A stretch of 64,000 nt of DNA from Chitinophagaceae bacterium. Its GTDB lineage: Bacteria > Bacteroidota > Bacteroidia > Chitinophagales > Chitinophagaceae. A program made the position numbers and the translations under genes. The notes under the pieces are model-generated. The model had not been told where the DNA came from. It was given only the letters and a program-made list of their open reading frames with translations, and ran no database searches. Shown here piece by piece: positions 1 to 9,041 of the stretch (the first letter of the stretch is position 1; the number at the start of each line of letters is the position of its first letter). Location: contig JALHNJ010000013.1 in NCBI GenBank assembly GCA_022843585.1, forward strand, positions 1-64,000. Direction: 5' to 3'.

Positions 1-1221
1 CTTACTGATGGCAACTACCAACTGGTTATAAAAAACGGAACAGATGCCAATACCATAATTGATTTTTGCAATACGCCTATCCCCATAAATGAGCAAATAG
101 CTTTTAGTTTTGTGGCTCCGCAACCAATACTTGCCGATAGTATTGGCACTCCTGATTGTGTACCTGATTCTATTAAACTTTATTTTCCAAAACTCATTGA
201 CTGCTCCAGCATTGCAGCCAACGGAAGTAATTTTTTGATCAACGGCCCGGCACCTGTTACTATAAAAAGCGCAGCGGGAAAATGTACTAATGGAAAAACG
301 GAGTATGTGATCATTAAATTCAATTCCTCCATCCGTACAAAAGGAAATTATGTATTGACATTAAAAACTGCTGATGATGGTAGTGCCATCCTGGATGAAT
401 GTGGTGAAGAACCTCCTCCACAAAATATCAATTTTAATGTGGCTGATACGGTGAATGCAAACTTTACCTACAATATGTTGTTGGGCTGTCAGCGGGATAC
501 ATTAACTTTTACTCATTCCGGCGGAAATGATGTAAACAAATGGTTGTGGAAATTCAATGACAAATTAGTTACCACACAAAATCATACGATCATCTGGCCG
601 GCTAAAAGTGATAACGAAATAGCATTGATTGTGAGCAATGCCGGGTGTAAGGATACCGCAGCTATTTCTATCAAACTGGACAATGAAGTAAAAGTGGTTT
701 TTGATATGCCTTCCGTTATTTGCCCGGATGATAAATTAAAAGTGCTGAATAAAACCGAAGGTGTGGTGGATATGTGGAGATGGAATTTCGATATTTCCAG
801 TACCAGTAATCTAAAAGATCCAATTCCATTTCTAATGCCTTCTCATAATCGGGAAGCATATTACACCGTAAAATTAGTTGCCTATAATAATACGATCGGA
901 TGCAGCGACAGCTCCAGAAAAACATTAACGGTGTTGGACAATTGCTCCGGTAGTGTTCCTACCGGATTTACTCCCAACAACGATGGCTTAAACGATTATT
1001 TTTCGCCGCATAATGCTGTAAAGGCTGATAACTATGAGTTCAAAGTATTTAATCGAACGGGGCAATTAATTTTTCACACCCGCAACTGGCAGGCCAAATG
1101 GGATGGCCGGATAAATGGTGTAGTACAAACTACAGGAGTTTATGTATGGATGCTGAGCTATACGCATCGGGATACCGGTAAACCTGTTTTTCAGAAGGGA
1201 ATAGTAACATTGATACGGTAA
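1..1221 (+). CDS. Large secreted protein with gliding-motility-associated C-terminal domain (3' part)
   Basis: The frame is open from base 1, so this is the 3' end of a longer gene whose start lies upstream; the GTG at 112 is an internal codon. About 407 codons are visible. They contain beta-rich modules with aromatic 'KWLWKFND' and 'MWRWNFD' segments, as in PKD/Ig-like repeats of Bacteroidota surface proteins. The last ~85 residues carry 'PTGFTPNNDGLNDYF', 'FKVFNRTGQLIF', 'KWDGRINGV' and a final 'KGIVTLIR', the pattern of the gliding-motility-associated (CHU_C-type) C-terminal domain used as a type IX secretion signal. By family knowledge the product is exported through T9SS and attached to or released from the cell surface; its specific role cannot be read here. 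No partner gene follows on the same strand. Confidence 0.85.
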   Translation, partial: LTDGNYQLVIKNGTDANTIIDFCNTPIPINEQIAFSFVAPQPILADSIGTPDCVPDSIKLYFPKLIDCSSIAANGSNFLINGPAPVTIKSAAGKCTNGKTEYVIIKFNSSIRTKGNYVLTLKTADDGSAILDECGEEPPPQNINFNVADTVNANFTYNMLLGCQRDTLTFTHSGGNDVNKWLWKFNDKLVTTQNHTIIWPAKSDNEIALIVSNAGCKDTAAISIKLDNEVKVVFDMPSVICPDDKLKVLNKTEGVVDMWRWNFDISSTSNLKDPIPFLMPSHNREAYYTVKLVAYNNTIGCSDSSRKTLTVLDNCSGSVPTGFTPNNDGLNDYFSPHNAVKADNYEFKVFNRTGQLIFHTRNWQAKWDGRINGVVQTTGVYVWMLSYTHRDTGKPVFQKGIVTLIR

Positions 1222-1480
1222 GAATTTGATTTGCGGCTTGACTCTTACTCCATTTTTTTCTTTAAATAGTAAAAGATCTCAAAACCAGCATTAAATTTTA
1301 GTAATAAGTGAATTCAAGAAAATTATTCAAAGTATATGCATTCACCTTTTTAGGCTTAACTGAATTTTTGCCATACCCAGTGTGGGTAATTATTACAGGA
1401 AAATGGGGAAATGAAATTAAATAAAGGAGTTCATACATTCTATAGTGAATTTTGTGCCTGATTAAATTTAAACAGATTTT

Positions 1481-3208
1481 TTAATGGTTTACTATTACAG
1501 GTATCCTGATAAAACTATCGTTATGCCATTGAATTTTGATTGGTTCGCCTGCATCCTCCATGGTTTCATCGTTCACATCTTTTCCAGTTCCGTAGTTAAT
1601 TTGTTCTGCTGAGCTTTTATTGATATTTACAATTAATACAAGACGGCTTCCTTTGCTAAGAAGCTTGCTGGTAAAATAAGTATTGGAAAATGGCAAGCTT
1701 GTTTTTTTCCCAGGGGTTAATAAAACTCTTTTCGAAACATCTTTGGCGTGACTGGCTCTTCCCATGAAGTAAGAAAGATAAAAATAAGTTCCATCCGGTC
1801 GCTGCTCAAATAATACGGCACTGTAATCCATATCTTTTTTATTAATTGTAACTTTCATTTCGCCGGTAAAATTCCCGGTAAATTCAACGGCGTCCTCCAA
1901 CGGTGGAGTCTTATACATAATACCGCCACCATCAAAAAGACTGTCCCAGATAATCCGGAAGGCGTAATAATAACTGTGCATGTCGATCCTGTCTTTGAAG
2001 TTAACCTGTAATAATTTTGATGCGGGTTGTGACGGTTTCTTCCTGGCCAGTATCCCGGAATCCTTATAGTGCAGGTAGAACTTCAATGTATCCTTACTGA
2101 TAGCTGATAATGAAGCTGCCGTTTTCCATTGATCAGCACCCATCAACTGGTAATTAATTTTATCTTTTAAGACCGAAGGTTTAGCCGCACCTTTTAATAT
2201 ATGATCAAGCCATTGGTAGATGATCGTATGAATCGGAATTCTCGCTGTTTCATCAATGCGGTACCCGTTATAAACAGAATCCGGGTAGCCCTGGCAACCA
2301 AAATGACCATATGGGCCTATCAACAAATAATGATCAGCCGCAGGATTATAGGTATAATGCTCCCGTAAATAGTATAAGGCTCCCACCTGCCCACCGTCAT
2401 AGTAACCGGTTGTCGTTAATATGGGAATATTAATTTTGGAGAAGTCTTTTTTATAGGGGATCATATCCTGCCAGAATTTATCATACAAGGGATGGTCTAA
2501 CCAGCGGCGGAATATATTGTTCTTTGATCTTCCCAGCAGGCTATCCAGGGAACGGAAGGAGGAACCTGTCAGAAAGTATTTTTGTTCGAGGTCATTCCAT
2601 TGCCTGCGGTTATTATAATCCTGGTTATCTAACCATTTATTATTGGAAACATAATAAGTCCATGGAAATTGAAAATTCATTACAACATTATTCATCATTG
2701 GGGCATCGAGACCGGGAGCTGCTGCTGCTGATGGAACGATCGTTTTTAAAGCTGGGTGTAAATTTTTAGTAGCCGCCCATTGTGTAAATCCATTATAGCT
2801 GCCTCCATACATACCTACTTTATCATTGCTCCAGTCTTGTTGAGTGATCCATTCAATTACGTCATACACATCCTGCCCGTCTTTTTCATAAACAACTAAC
2901 CCTGAACTACTAAGTCTTTTCCCGCGGGTATAAGCGAGCACACCTGTATATCCATGATCAGCCGCTTCCATTGCTTTCTTAATATCGGTTTGGCGTGCAT
3001 AAATGCTAAACATTAAAATGGCGGCCTGTGGTTCAGTCCTATCCTTTCGCTGCACCACTACTACTGAAATTTCAGCGGCATCTCTCGTTATTACCAGAAC
3101 ACTATCCCGGATATAATAATTATCAAGGCTATCCTTTATAATCGGTTGAGCTATACTGTTAGTACTAATGAGCAGGCAAAGTATTGCCAAAGTAATGAAA
3201 TATTTCAT
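1481..3208 (-). CDS. S15-family CocE/NonD-type hydrolase (X-Pro dipeptidyl-peptidase-like)
   Basis: 575 aa with an N-terminal signal peptide ending near 'NSIAQ'. The alpha/beta-hydrolase core shows the nucleophile elbow 'GMYGGSYNGF' (Ser137), a candidate acid in 'TTGYYDGG' (Asp271) and the histidine in 'GPYGHFG' (His302). This is the Ser-Asp-His arrangement of the CocE/NonD (peptidase S15) family, and the C-terminal half is beta-rich like the S15 jelly-roll domain. These enzymes hydrolyse acyl, ester or X-Pro peptide substrates; the substrate is not evident. The protein is predicted to be exported to the periplasm or beyond. The gene ends a minus-strand run, 9 bp downstream of the LytTR regulator stop, so it may be co-transcribed with it. 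Confidence 0.88.
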   Translation of the reverse strand: MKYFITLAILCLLISTNSIAQPIIKDSLDNYYIRDSVLVITRDAAEISVVVVQRKDRTEPQAAILMFSIYARQTDIKKAMEAADHGYTGVLAYTRGKRLSSSGLVVYEKDGQDVYDVIEWITQQDWSNDKVGMYGGSYNGFTQWAATKNLHPALKTIVPSAAAAPGLDAPMMNNVVMNFQFPWTYYVSNNKWLDNQDYNNRRQWNDLEQKYFLTGSSFRSLDSLLGRSKNNIFRRWLDHPLYDKFWQDMIPYKKDFSKINIPILTTTGYYDGGQVGALYYLREHYTYNPAADHYLLIGPYGHFGCQGYPDSVYNGYRIDETARIPIHTIIYQWLDHILKGAAKPSVLKDKINYQLMGADQWKTAASLSAISKDTLKFYLHYKDSGILARKKPSQPASKLLQVNFKDRIDMHSYYYAFRIIWDSLFDGGGIMYKTPPLEDAVEFTGNFTGEMKVTINKKDMDYSAVLFEQRPDGTYFYLSYFMGRASHAKDVSKRVLLTPGKKTSLPFSNTYFTSKLLSKGSRLVLIVNINKSSAEQINYGTGKDVNDETMEDAGEPIKIQWHNDSFIRIPVIVNH

Positions 3209-3217
3209 ATAATAATT

Positions 3218-3922
3218 TTACTGTCCGATCCTTTTCGATTTTAATGCAGCCGTTTGCCGGCCTGAAGCAGTGATCGTATCCCCGCTTTCCAACTGTATCG
3301 ACAATCTTCCATCGGGCAGGGATACAATAGTTTTAATAAAAAGACGATTCATGATGGTCGTCCTGTTAACCCGAAAGAAAATAGTTGGATCGAGCATTTT
3401 CCCGAGTTGATTCAATGATCTTTTGATCAGCACTGTATTCTTTTTAAAATGCAGCCTGGCATAATTTCCAGCAGATTCCACGAGATGAATTTCTTCTGTC
3501 TTTATAAGGTAAAAGCGATCTCCTTCTTTTACAAACAGGGTAGGGCTGTGCTTCGTATTCTCTTCAAATTTCTTCCTGACCTTTGTCATCGCTTTTGCAA
3601 AACGCTCCACGCGGACTGGTTTAACGAGGTAATCCATCGCATTTATTTCAAAAGCTTTTGCTGCAAAACTGTCAAAAGCCGTGGTAAAAATAACTTCCGG
3701 AACTTTTGTTAATGATTCCAGCAAATCGAAACCTGAATGACCCGGCATTACAATATCGAGAAAGATAATATCAGGTTCCAGGCGTTCGATCAGCATGAAA
3801 GCTTCATCAGCATTTGCTGCTTCAGCAACGATTTCAACATCTTCACAGCTACCGAGATGTCTTTTCATTTCTTCCCTGGCAAGCCGCTCGTCGTCAATCA
3901 GTATGACTTTTAGTTTCTTCAT
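3218..3922 (-). CDS. LytTR-family response regulator
   Basis: 234 aa. The N-terminal receiver domain has the acidic pair in 'LIDDERLA', the phospho-acceptor Asp56 in 'DIIFLDIVMPG', and the 'TTAFDSFA' and 'YLVKPV' signatures. The C-terminal ~100 residues form a LytTR DNA-binding domain ('FVKEGDRFYLI', 'HLVESAGNYARLHF', 'FRVNRTTIMN'). The start overlaps the end of the upstream histidine kinase by 4 bp (ATGA type), so the two are translationally coupled and form one two-component system. The domain assignment is clear; the target genes are not visible. Confidence 0.93.
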   Translation of the reverse strand: MKKLKVILIDDERLAREEMKRHLGSCEDVEIVAEAANADEAFMLIERLEPDIIFLDIVMPGHSGFDLLESLTKVPEVIFTTAFDSFAAKAFEINAMDYLVKPVRVERFAKAMTKVRKKFEENTKHSPTLFVKEGDRFYLIKTEEIHLVESAGNYARLHFKKNTVLIKRSLNQLGKMLDPTIFFRVNRTTIMNRLFIKTIVSLPDGRLSIQLESGDTITASGRQTAALKSKRIGQ

Positions 3923-5025
3923 GTCAATGGTATCTTTAACGTGGCCATTACTGTTTCGGTATCGTGTTGAAGAATATTAAAGGAGGCTTTACCATTATAA
4001 ATGAGTGCTAATCTTTCCTGCAAATTTTTTAGACCAAGACCTGTTGTTGCAGCAGTGATAAGAACACCCGGATTTTTGACAAGCACCTCCATCAGCCCCT
4101 CTTTCTTTTCAATCAGTATATGAACAATGCCCCCATCTTTGCGGGGTGCTATACCATGTTTAAGTGCATTTTCGACCAGCACCTGTATACTTAATGGTAA
4201 AATTAAATTTGTGTTTATTTCTTCATTGACTTCAATAATGCTGGTAAGTCTTTTTTCAAATCGCATCTTTTCGAGTTCGAGATAATCATGGATCAGCTCC
4301 ATTTCCTCTTTTACGGTGATCATTTCTGTATTTCTTTCATAGAGGGATGTCCGTAGTAAATCCGATAAAAGGTCAATTGATCGTCGTGCTGCTTCCGGGT
4401 TCTCAATCACCAGCGCTTTAATACTATTGAGTGAATTAAAAAAGAAATGCGGATTAAGCTGGGTGGTTAAATTGGTAAAGCTTGCCTCTCTTGCAATGAT
4501 CGCTAACCTATTCGATTCTTTAATTGCATTCATTTCCCGTTGTGCAAAATGATAGCCATAGTAAGCAAGCACCCATATAGACATCAATCGTACACCGGTA
4601 ACAAAAGTGGTAATGCCAAAATTGTTTACACTATCCATCCAGGAACTGTTGAAGCCCTGTTCAAAGGCGCTTCTAACCAACCAGTTTTTGCTGATAGTAA
4701 GTAACATGAACATAGTACCCAGCAACAGGATGGCAGGTACAAGTCTCCCTACTAATGACCGGGCATTGAGGAGATGCCATTTGTTTTTCCGGGAAAAGTT
4801 TCTATAGGAGTGGGATAATAAGATATAGATCAGCAGATCAAGCGTGAGGTGTATTGATGCGAGTGTCCAGCTAAAATCAGTTCCGATATAACCTGCAAAA
4901 GTCCAGTACAGACAGGCAAGGGTCCAACCTATCAACTGGCATTTCCAGTAAAGTGATATGGATATTTTATTTTTCAATTTCGCAATGGCACAAAGAAAAA
5001 CTATTGCGGTGGAAGACAAAAACAA
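3919..5025 (-). CDS. LytS/YehU-type sensor histidine kinase
   Basis: About 368 aa. The N-terminal half holds four to five hydrophobic segments. The kinase part starts with 'LTTQLNPHFFFNSLNSIKALV', the His_kinase family signature with the phospho-acceptor His in 'NPHF'. A GHKL ATPase with 'VLVENALKHGI' (N box) and 'TGLGLKNLQERL' (G box) follows. It pairs with the LytTR regulator through a 4-bp overlap. The start is uncertain: no ATG occurs in frame before the coding part and the frame is closed upstream by a stop near 5065, so the TTG at 5025 or a nearby non-ATG codon must be used. A slightly shorter N-terminus is possible. Confidence 0.88.
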   Translation of the reverse strand: MFLSSTAIVFLCAIAKLKNKISISLYWKCQLIGWTLACLYWTFAGYIGTDFSWTLASIHLTLDLLIYILLSHSYRNFSRKNKWHLLNARSLVGRLVPAILLLGTMFMLLTISKNWLVRSAFEQGFNSSWMDSVNNFGITTFVTGVRLMSIWVLAYYGYHFAQREMNAIKESNRLAIIAREASFTNLTTQLNPHFFFNSLNSIKALVIENPEAARRSIDLLSDLLRTSLYERNTEMITVKEEMELIHDYLELEKMRFEKRLTSIIEVNEEINTNLILPLSIQVLVENALKHGIAPRKDGGIVHILIEKKEGLMEVLVKNPGVLITAATTGLGLKNLQERLALIYNGKASFNILQHDTETVMATLKIPLT

Positions 5026-5081
5026 AGGTACAGGAGTGCCGGAACATGGGTGATGAACGCAGCATTACTTTTTTTATACTA

Positions 5082-5405
5082 TTATTTTAGCATTTTTTCG
5101 ATCGTTGCATTCAATATCTCCTTATCGAATGGCCGCTTAAGAATTGCATCCGCATGACCTACTAAGTCTGAATCATCACTTACTAAAATTATAGCGATAT
5201 GCTGCGAGTTTTTATTTTGCTTGCAATCCCGGCAGAATTTTCTTGCACTTATATTTTCCATATTATCATCCATGATAATGAGCGATGGACGAAGTACTTC
5301 TATCGTGGTCCATAGTTTAGATGTATTACTGATCACATGAACCGTATGTCCATTAAGCAACGGAGGCAAGCCAGGTATAGTACCTGCAATCAAAATTACA
5401 GCCAT
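5082..5405 (-). CDS. Stand-alone receiver-domain protein
   Basis: 107 aa, the size of one receiver domain. It shows the phospho-acceptor region 'PSLIIMDDNM', the Ser/Thr switch position in 'IILVSDDSD' and the conserved Lys in 'AILKRPFD'. The first strand is 'MAVILIAGTIPG', which lacks the usual acidic pair of receiver domains, so magnesium binding may be altered. No output domain is attached. It lies just upstream of the histidine kinase on the same strand, which suggests a phosphorelay or adaptor role; this is inference. Confidence 0.68.
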   Translation of the reverse strand: MAVILIAGTIPGLPPLLNGHTVHVISNTSKLWTTIEVLRPSLIIMDDNMENISARKFCRDCKQNKNSQHIAIILVSDDSDLVGHADAILKRPFDKEILNATIEKMLK

Positions 5406-5506
5406 TGGTGTGGTTGGTTTGGTTTCGAACTCGCTGCTTAAACGGGATCGCCTGAATTATCTTGCGAATGAAATCTAAAAGAATATATAAAGTGGAACTT
5501 GCGTTA

Positions 5507-5923
5507 TCAGCGCATATCAACTTTGCGGGCAAACCTTTTTGCAATTACATGATCCAAACTCCATTTACCTGCACCGTTGATCAGGAATACGCCAAACAAT
5601 AATAAAAACAGGAATGGGAATTCGCCTTCCAGAAAATTGCCGTTGGCTGTGGTATATATCACGCCGTACATGACGATCATCAATAAGATACATACGATGC
5701 GGGTAAACAATCCAAGGATCAAAAAGATGCCGCCGACCAGTTCAATGATCTTTGCTGCGTAGCCGGTAAAAACGGGGAAGGGAATATTTTCTTTTTTTAG
5801 AAAGTCGAGCAGCCCTTCGATATTGAAGAGTTCACGGCCATAGCGGTAGATCAGATAGCCTGTGAAGATCCGTATAAGCGTCATGCCGAAAATACGCAAG
5901 GTTTCAAGTTTAATTAAGGTCAT
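5507..5923 (-). CDS. DoxX-family membrane protein
   Basis: 138 aa with four hydrophobic segments and the DoxX pattern: 'ETLRIFGMTLIRIFTGYLIYRYGRELF', then 'PFPVFTGYAAKIIELVGGIFLILGLFTR', then 'GEFPFLFLLLFGVFLINGAGKWSLD'. DoxX proteins are small inner-membrane proteins linked to redox or thiol functions; the exact role is unclear. It is monocistronic or leads the short receiver-protein gene 101 bp downstream. Confidence 0.85.
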   Translation of the reverse strand: MTLIKLETLRIFGMTLIRIFTGYLIYRYGRELFNIEGLLDFLKKENIPFPVFTGYAAKIIELVGGIFLILGLFTRIVCILLMIVMYGVIYTTANGNFLEGEFPFLFLLLFGVFLINGAGKWSLDHVIAKRFARKVDMR

Positions 5924-6039
5924 ACTATTTTTTTTGCAATAGTATCGCAGGCCGCCAACTCTTAAGTAAACTATATGTAAATTAATTGTTTCAAGATGTA
6001 AAATCTTACTAAAAGGCTGGTCAAATTTATAATTGGTGG

Positions 6040-6897
6040 CTACTCAATAATAAATTTGTAACCCCTGCCATGCACATTAATAAATTTAATGGAGTTGTCG
6101 TCGATTAATTTCTTGCGTAATTTAGACACCAGTACATCCACATTTCTACTGATCACAACTATACCTTCCTTTTCCCAAATCTCTTTCATCAGTTTTTCCC
6201 TTTCTACAACCTGGTTTATGTTTTGGGCAAATAGTTGCAGGGCTTTTGTTTCTTTTTCCGAAAGTGTAATAGTTTTGTCCTCCTTTTTAAGCAGATAATT
6301 TTCTGGATAGAATTTAAAGATTCCTACTTGTATAAAATCATTACTATCGGAGATGGGTGCTCGCTCTTCTTTTTTCCGAAGCTTGTCTTTCATATAAAAA
6401 GCAAGCAAACTCAACGGAATAAACGAAAGTAACAACCAAAGGGAATTGAATTTATTTTTTTTCAACAATTCAATTTCAATCACATAGCAACCAAGCTCCA
6501 GCGTACGACCCTTGCAAGGTGTAAGATCGCCTGCCTGGCTATCAATTTCGAATGCAAAGACGGTTTCATATTCTGTACAACTCCTCAGATCCACTATATA
6601 ACCGGTTGCCAGGTCATTTTTTTGAAATGTCCGTTGAACTAAATTGATGAGAGTATCTGAAATGAAAGTGAAATTATTTTGAAAGGAGATCCGGTATGTA
6701 TGTTCATTTAATTTTTTAACCGGCAGCACCCTGGAGGACAAATCACCGGCTGAGAGCAACAACTGGTGTCCTAAATCCCGTAATACAATTTCTACATGTT
6801 TCTCCGGGAACTCCTTCTTTTTACTGATAAATGCTACCCCGGAAATCAACGATGCAATTATCAGGATTGAAGATCCGAACAGAATAAATCGCTTCAT
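6040..6897 (-). CDS. Membrane-anchored winged-helix (OmpR/PhoB-type) regulator
   Basis: 285 aa. It has an N-terminal membrane segment (residues ~4-24), a ~110-residue periplasmic part with two cysteines ('RSCTEYE', 'LTPCKGRTLELGCYVIE'), a second membrane segment 'LWLLLSFIPLSLLAFYM', and a C-terminal Trans_reg_C winged helix ('LSEKETKALQLFAQN', 'RNVDVLVSKLRKKL', 'INVHGRGYKFII'). There is no receiver domain, so this is a one-component ToxR-like regulator sensing across the inner membrane; the paired cysteines could be redox-sensitive (inference). It is divergent from the BNR-like gene at 7044, which is a plausible target. Confidence 0.87.
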   Translation of the reverse strand: MKRFILFGSSILIIASLISGVAFISKKKEFPEKHVEIVLRDLGHQLLLSAGDLSSRVLPVKKLNEHTYRISFQNNFTFISDTLINLVQRTFQKNDLATGYIVDLRSCTEYETVFAFEIDSQAGDLTPCKGRTLELGCYVIEIELLKKNKFNSLWLLLSFIPLSLLAFYMKDKLRKKEERAPISDSNDFIQVGIFKFYPENYLLKKEDKTITLSEKETKALQLFAQNINQVVEREKLMKEIWEKEGIVVISRNVDVLVSKLRKKLIDDNSIKFINVHGRGYKFIIE

Positions 6898-7043
6898 ACG
6901 GACAAAAATAATCTATTAAAGCCCAGCTCCCGGTTGTTTACAAACGTTTTACGCTTCCTTTACACTTATTTACTATAAAAAAAATTCCCGATAGTTGCCG
7001 CCCGATAACTTTACTTCATTGTTTCACCCAATAAAGTATAGCC

Positions 7044-8015
7044 ATGAAAATCTTTAGCCTTGCGGTTTTGCTCCTTTTGTTATTCGCCTTTGTATACCCC
7101 GTCACGGATAGTGAGCAAAAATCAACTGCATATAAGCCCGATGATTCAAGCATGGTTCTACAATCTGCTGATGGCGGACAAAGCTGGCAAGACATTAGTG
7201 AAGGACTGCCCGGTGGTCAACTGGAGGGGAACCTATTTGTAAATGATCGTGGGTTCTATTTACGTACCGGCCATCATATCTATCACAATAAATCCAACAA
7301 CGTTACGCCCTTTTGGGAGAAGGAAATTTTCCCTGACGAAAGTAGCAACATTGCCCCTGGCAGGTCCGGAATGTTTGCCTACAATTACCACCTGGGTCAG
7401 TTCAGGCAAAAAATTAATGGATCGGGTGAATGGTCGCCCATATACCAGAATTTTACCTTGAAGGGGATCATCGACATCTTTGAAACTGAAGCTGGCACTG
7501 TTTTCATCGTGTGCGATCGCGGCCGCGGCCTTTTCAGATCCGCTGACAATGGGAAAAACTGGAAAGAAGTTACCCGTGGTGTTTGGAAAATGGTGGAGTC
7601 AAACGGTGTGTTGATGGCGAGCAGCGTTAATGGGATCATAAGATCGAGCGATGATGGCCAAACCTGGGAGACCGTGGTCAGTGAAGGCGGTGTGGGCATC
7701 GGTATATCACCCATCGATGGTGGATTCGCTGCTATCACATTCAATACAAGGACTAAAACCAGGAGAGTGCGAGCTTCCTACGACGGTGGTAAAACCTGGC
7801 TGGCCATCGATGCCGGTCTTCCACCGAGCATGAATATCACTTCCATTATACAGGTTGGTGATCAATTCTTTTGTGGTCATCCCGACGGCATTTACCGATC
7901 ATCCAACAAGGGTAAAACCTGGACACTGTTAGTTCCTTCTATAGAAGGAAAGGTCTTTCATTTATCTGTCTCCGGCAATGTAATTTATGCCATACCCAGT
8001 GCGGGAGGATGTTGA
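7044..8015 (+). CDS. Exported BNR/YCF48-like beta-propeller protein
   Basis: 323 aa with a signal peptide ('MKIFSLAVLLLLLFAFVYPV'). Repeated Asp-box motifs of the S-x-D-x-G-x-x-W type occur: 'QSADGGQSWQDI', 'RSADNGKNWKEV', 'RSSDDGQTWETV', 'ASYDGGKTWLAI', 'RSSNKGKTWTLL'. About five blades indicate a beta-propeller related to photosynthesis-system-II assembly-factor (YCF48) or sialidase-like proteins. No sialidase catalytic residues are obvious, so enzymatic activity is not claimed. The gene is divergent from the membrane-bound winged-helix regulator at 6040-6897. Confidence 0.8.
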   Translation: MKIFSLAVLLLLLFAFVYPVTDSEQKSTAYKPDDSSMVLQSADGGQSWQDISEGLPGGQLEGNLFVNDRGFYLRTGHHIYHNKSNNVTPFWEKEIFPDESSNIAPGRSGMFAYNYHLGQFRQKINGSGEWSPIYQNFTLKGIIDIFETEAGTVFIVCDRGRGLFRSADNGKNWKEVTRGVWKMVESNGVLMASSVNGIIRSSDDGQTWETVVSEGGVGIGISPIDGGFAAITFNTRTKTRRVRASYDGGKTWLAIDAGLPPSMNITSIIQVGDQFFCGHPDGIYRSSNKGKTWTLLVPSIEGKVFHLSVSGNVIYAIPSAGGC

Positions 8016-8148
8016 AAGAGCAAAAAAGAAAAGTTCCGGATAGAAAAAAGCGAATCCAACGAAAAGTTATGCTAACAAAAAGAACCCGGTTAGCTGCCGT
8101 GTTACTTATTTATATTCATGCAAAAATAGAACTGCTGCATTTAAGAAT

Positions 8149-8376
8149 TTATGAAAGTAATTCCGGCGGGGGAGAAGCACCGGCTGGTCTTGATTTGTCT
8201 TCGGGTAAAGGGATGTATTCGAAATTATCATTGGGTGGTAAAATGATGCGGCGTTGTTTCCAATCTTCCTTCGCCTGTTCGATGCGTTCATAAGTACCAT
8301 ATCTGCCATTCAAAAAAATGTTGTACCGTTCCTGTCGTTGCCAATTTGTAAATCGGCCAATGCAGTTGGCGTATTT
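8149..8376 (-). pseudogene. Start-less coding remnant (charged ~75-aa C-terminal piece)
   Basis: On the minus strand a frame of ~75 codons between stops near 8382 and 8149 reads like real protein: '...RYNIFLNGRYGTYERIEQ', then 'AKEDWKQRRIILPPNDNF', then a proline-rich 'AGASPPPELLS' end. It contains no ATG, GTG or TTG near its beginning, and a homopolymer-rich stretch immediately upstream closes the frame. I read it as the 3' remnant of a decayed gene. The overlapping longer frames in this spot have a less protein-like composition. I do not recognise the family. The rest of 8016-8394 holds nothing I can support. Confidence 0.4.
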
Positions 8377-8394
8377 TTTTTAATAAAAGATCAA

Positions 8395-8658
8395 CTATTT
8401 GTTGAAGTCTCTTATATACTCTTCTAATGTAATTTCTCCTTTGTCATATTTTCTTTGTAGCTCAATTTGATCAGCGCTCCATAACTCATCCTTTATAATT
8501 GGGAGGGTATTGGGCAAAACGGGTTTGCTGACATACCGGGATTTAATAATTGCAGCATATACTGCAGACTTAATTATTTCGTGTAAAATCCATAGCGTAA
8601 TTAATAATGCAATTGCAGAAAAAACAAGTATTTCCTCAGTCGTTCGTAGAAATTCCAT
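8395..8658 (-). CDS. Small single-pass membrane protein with SHOCT-like C-terminus
   Basis: 87 aa: one N-terminal hydrophobic helix ('VFSAIALLITLWILHEI') and a C-terminal 'QIELQRKYDKGEITLEEYI', which matches the SHOCT (short C-terminal) pattern L-x-x-L-x-x-G-x-I-x-x-x-E-x. SHOCT segments are thought to mediate oligomerisation; there is no enzymatic prediction. The gene is one of several short minus-strand genes ahead of the CRISPR array. Confidence 0.6.
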   Translation of the reverse strand: MEFLRTTEEILVFSAIALLITLWILHEIIKSAVYAAIIKSRYVSKPVLPNTLPIIKDELWSADQIELQRKYDKGEITLEEYIRDFNK

Positions 8659-8703
8659 TTTATTGAATTTATTGGGAGTTAAATCAAAAACTATTTACGA
8701 AGC

Positions 8704-9003
8704 TCAATGCTGATAGCAATACAAACCCGATTTTACAGTCCGCTTGCACCTTTTACCATTCTTTGTAATACCATTACATTGCCCTGAGCCTGATGTATTT
8801 GTTTTCTTGTTAGGAGAGTTCAAATTTAATCCAAAGGAAGAGGTGCTTTTATTTGCGTGACATTCCTGTAATGCCAGTTGAAAGGAGTCTAACCTTCTTT
8901 CCAGTTCATTTACTTTTGTCGCAAAGCTATTCGTATCTGCACTATCCTGTTTGCAGGAAATAAAGAGGAGGCAGGTGGCCAAAGTGAATAAAATTATTCT
9001 CAT
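8704..9003 (-). CDS. Small lipoprotein with Cys/His C-terminal motif (DUF5763-like)
   Basis: 99 aa. A lipoprotein signal peptide ends in the lipobox 'LLFISC'. A short coiled-coil-like middle ('VNELERRLDSFQLALQ') follows. The C-terminus 'CNGITKNGKRCKRTV' continues to 'GLYCYQH', giving a Cx8CxnCx2H metal-binding-like finger of the type seen in DUF5763 and at the ends of some nucleases. It is probably membrane-anchored and facing the periplasm. It sits 38 bp downstream of the thermonuclease gene on the same strand, so the two may share a transcript. Confidence 0.6.
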   Translation of the reverse strand: MRIILFTLATCLLFISCKQDSADTNSFATKVNELERRLDSFQLALQECHANKSTSSFGLNLNSPNKKTNTSGSGQCNGITKNGKRCKRTVKSGLYCYQH

Positions 9004-9041
9004 GGTTATTAATATTAATCAACAAGGTTGTACCTATTGAC

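Noticed and set aside
5353-5544. 63-codon minus-strand frame between the receiver and DoxX genes
   Set aside because: Overlaps both in another frame with no motif.
8009-8309. Two overlapping frames on opposite strands downstream of the BNR-like gene
   Set aside because: Composition is not protein-like, and a better minus-strand frame without a start (8149-8376) explains the region as a remnant.
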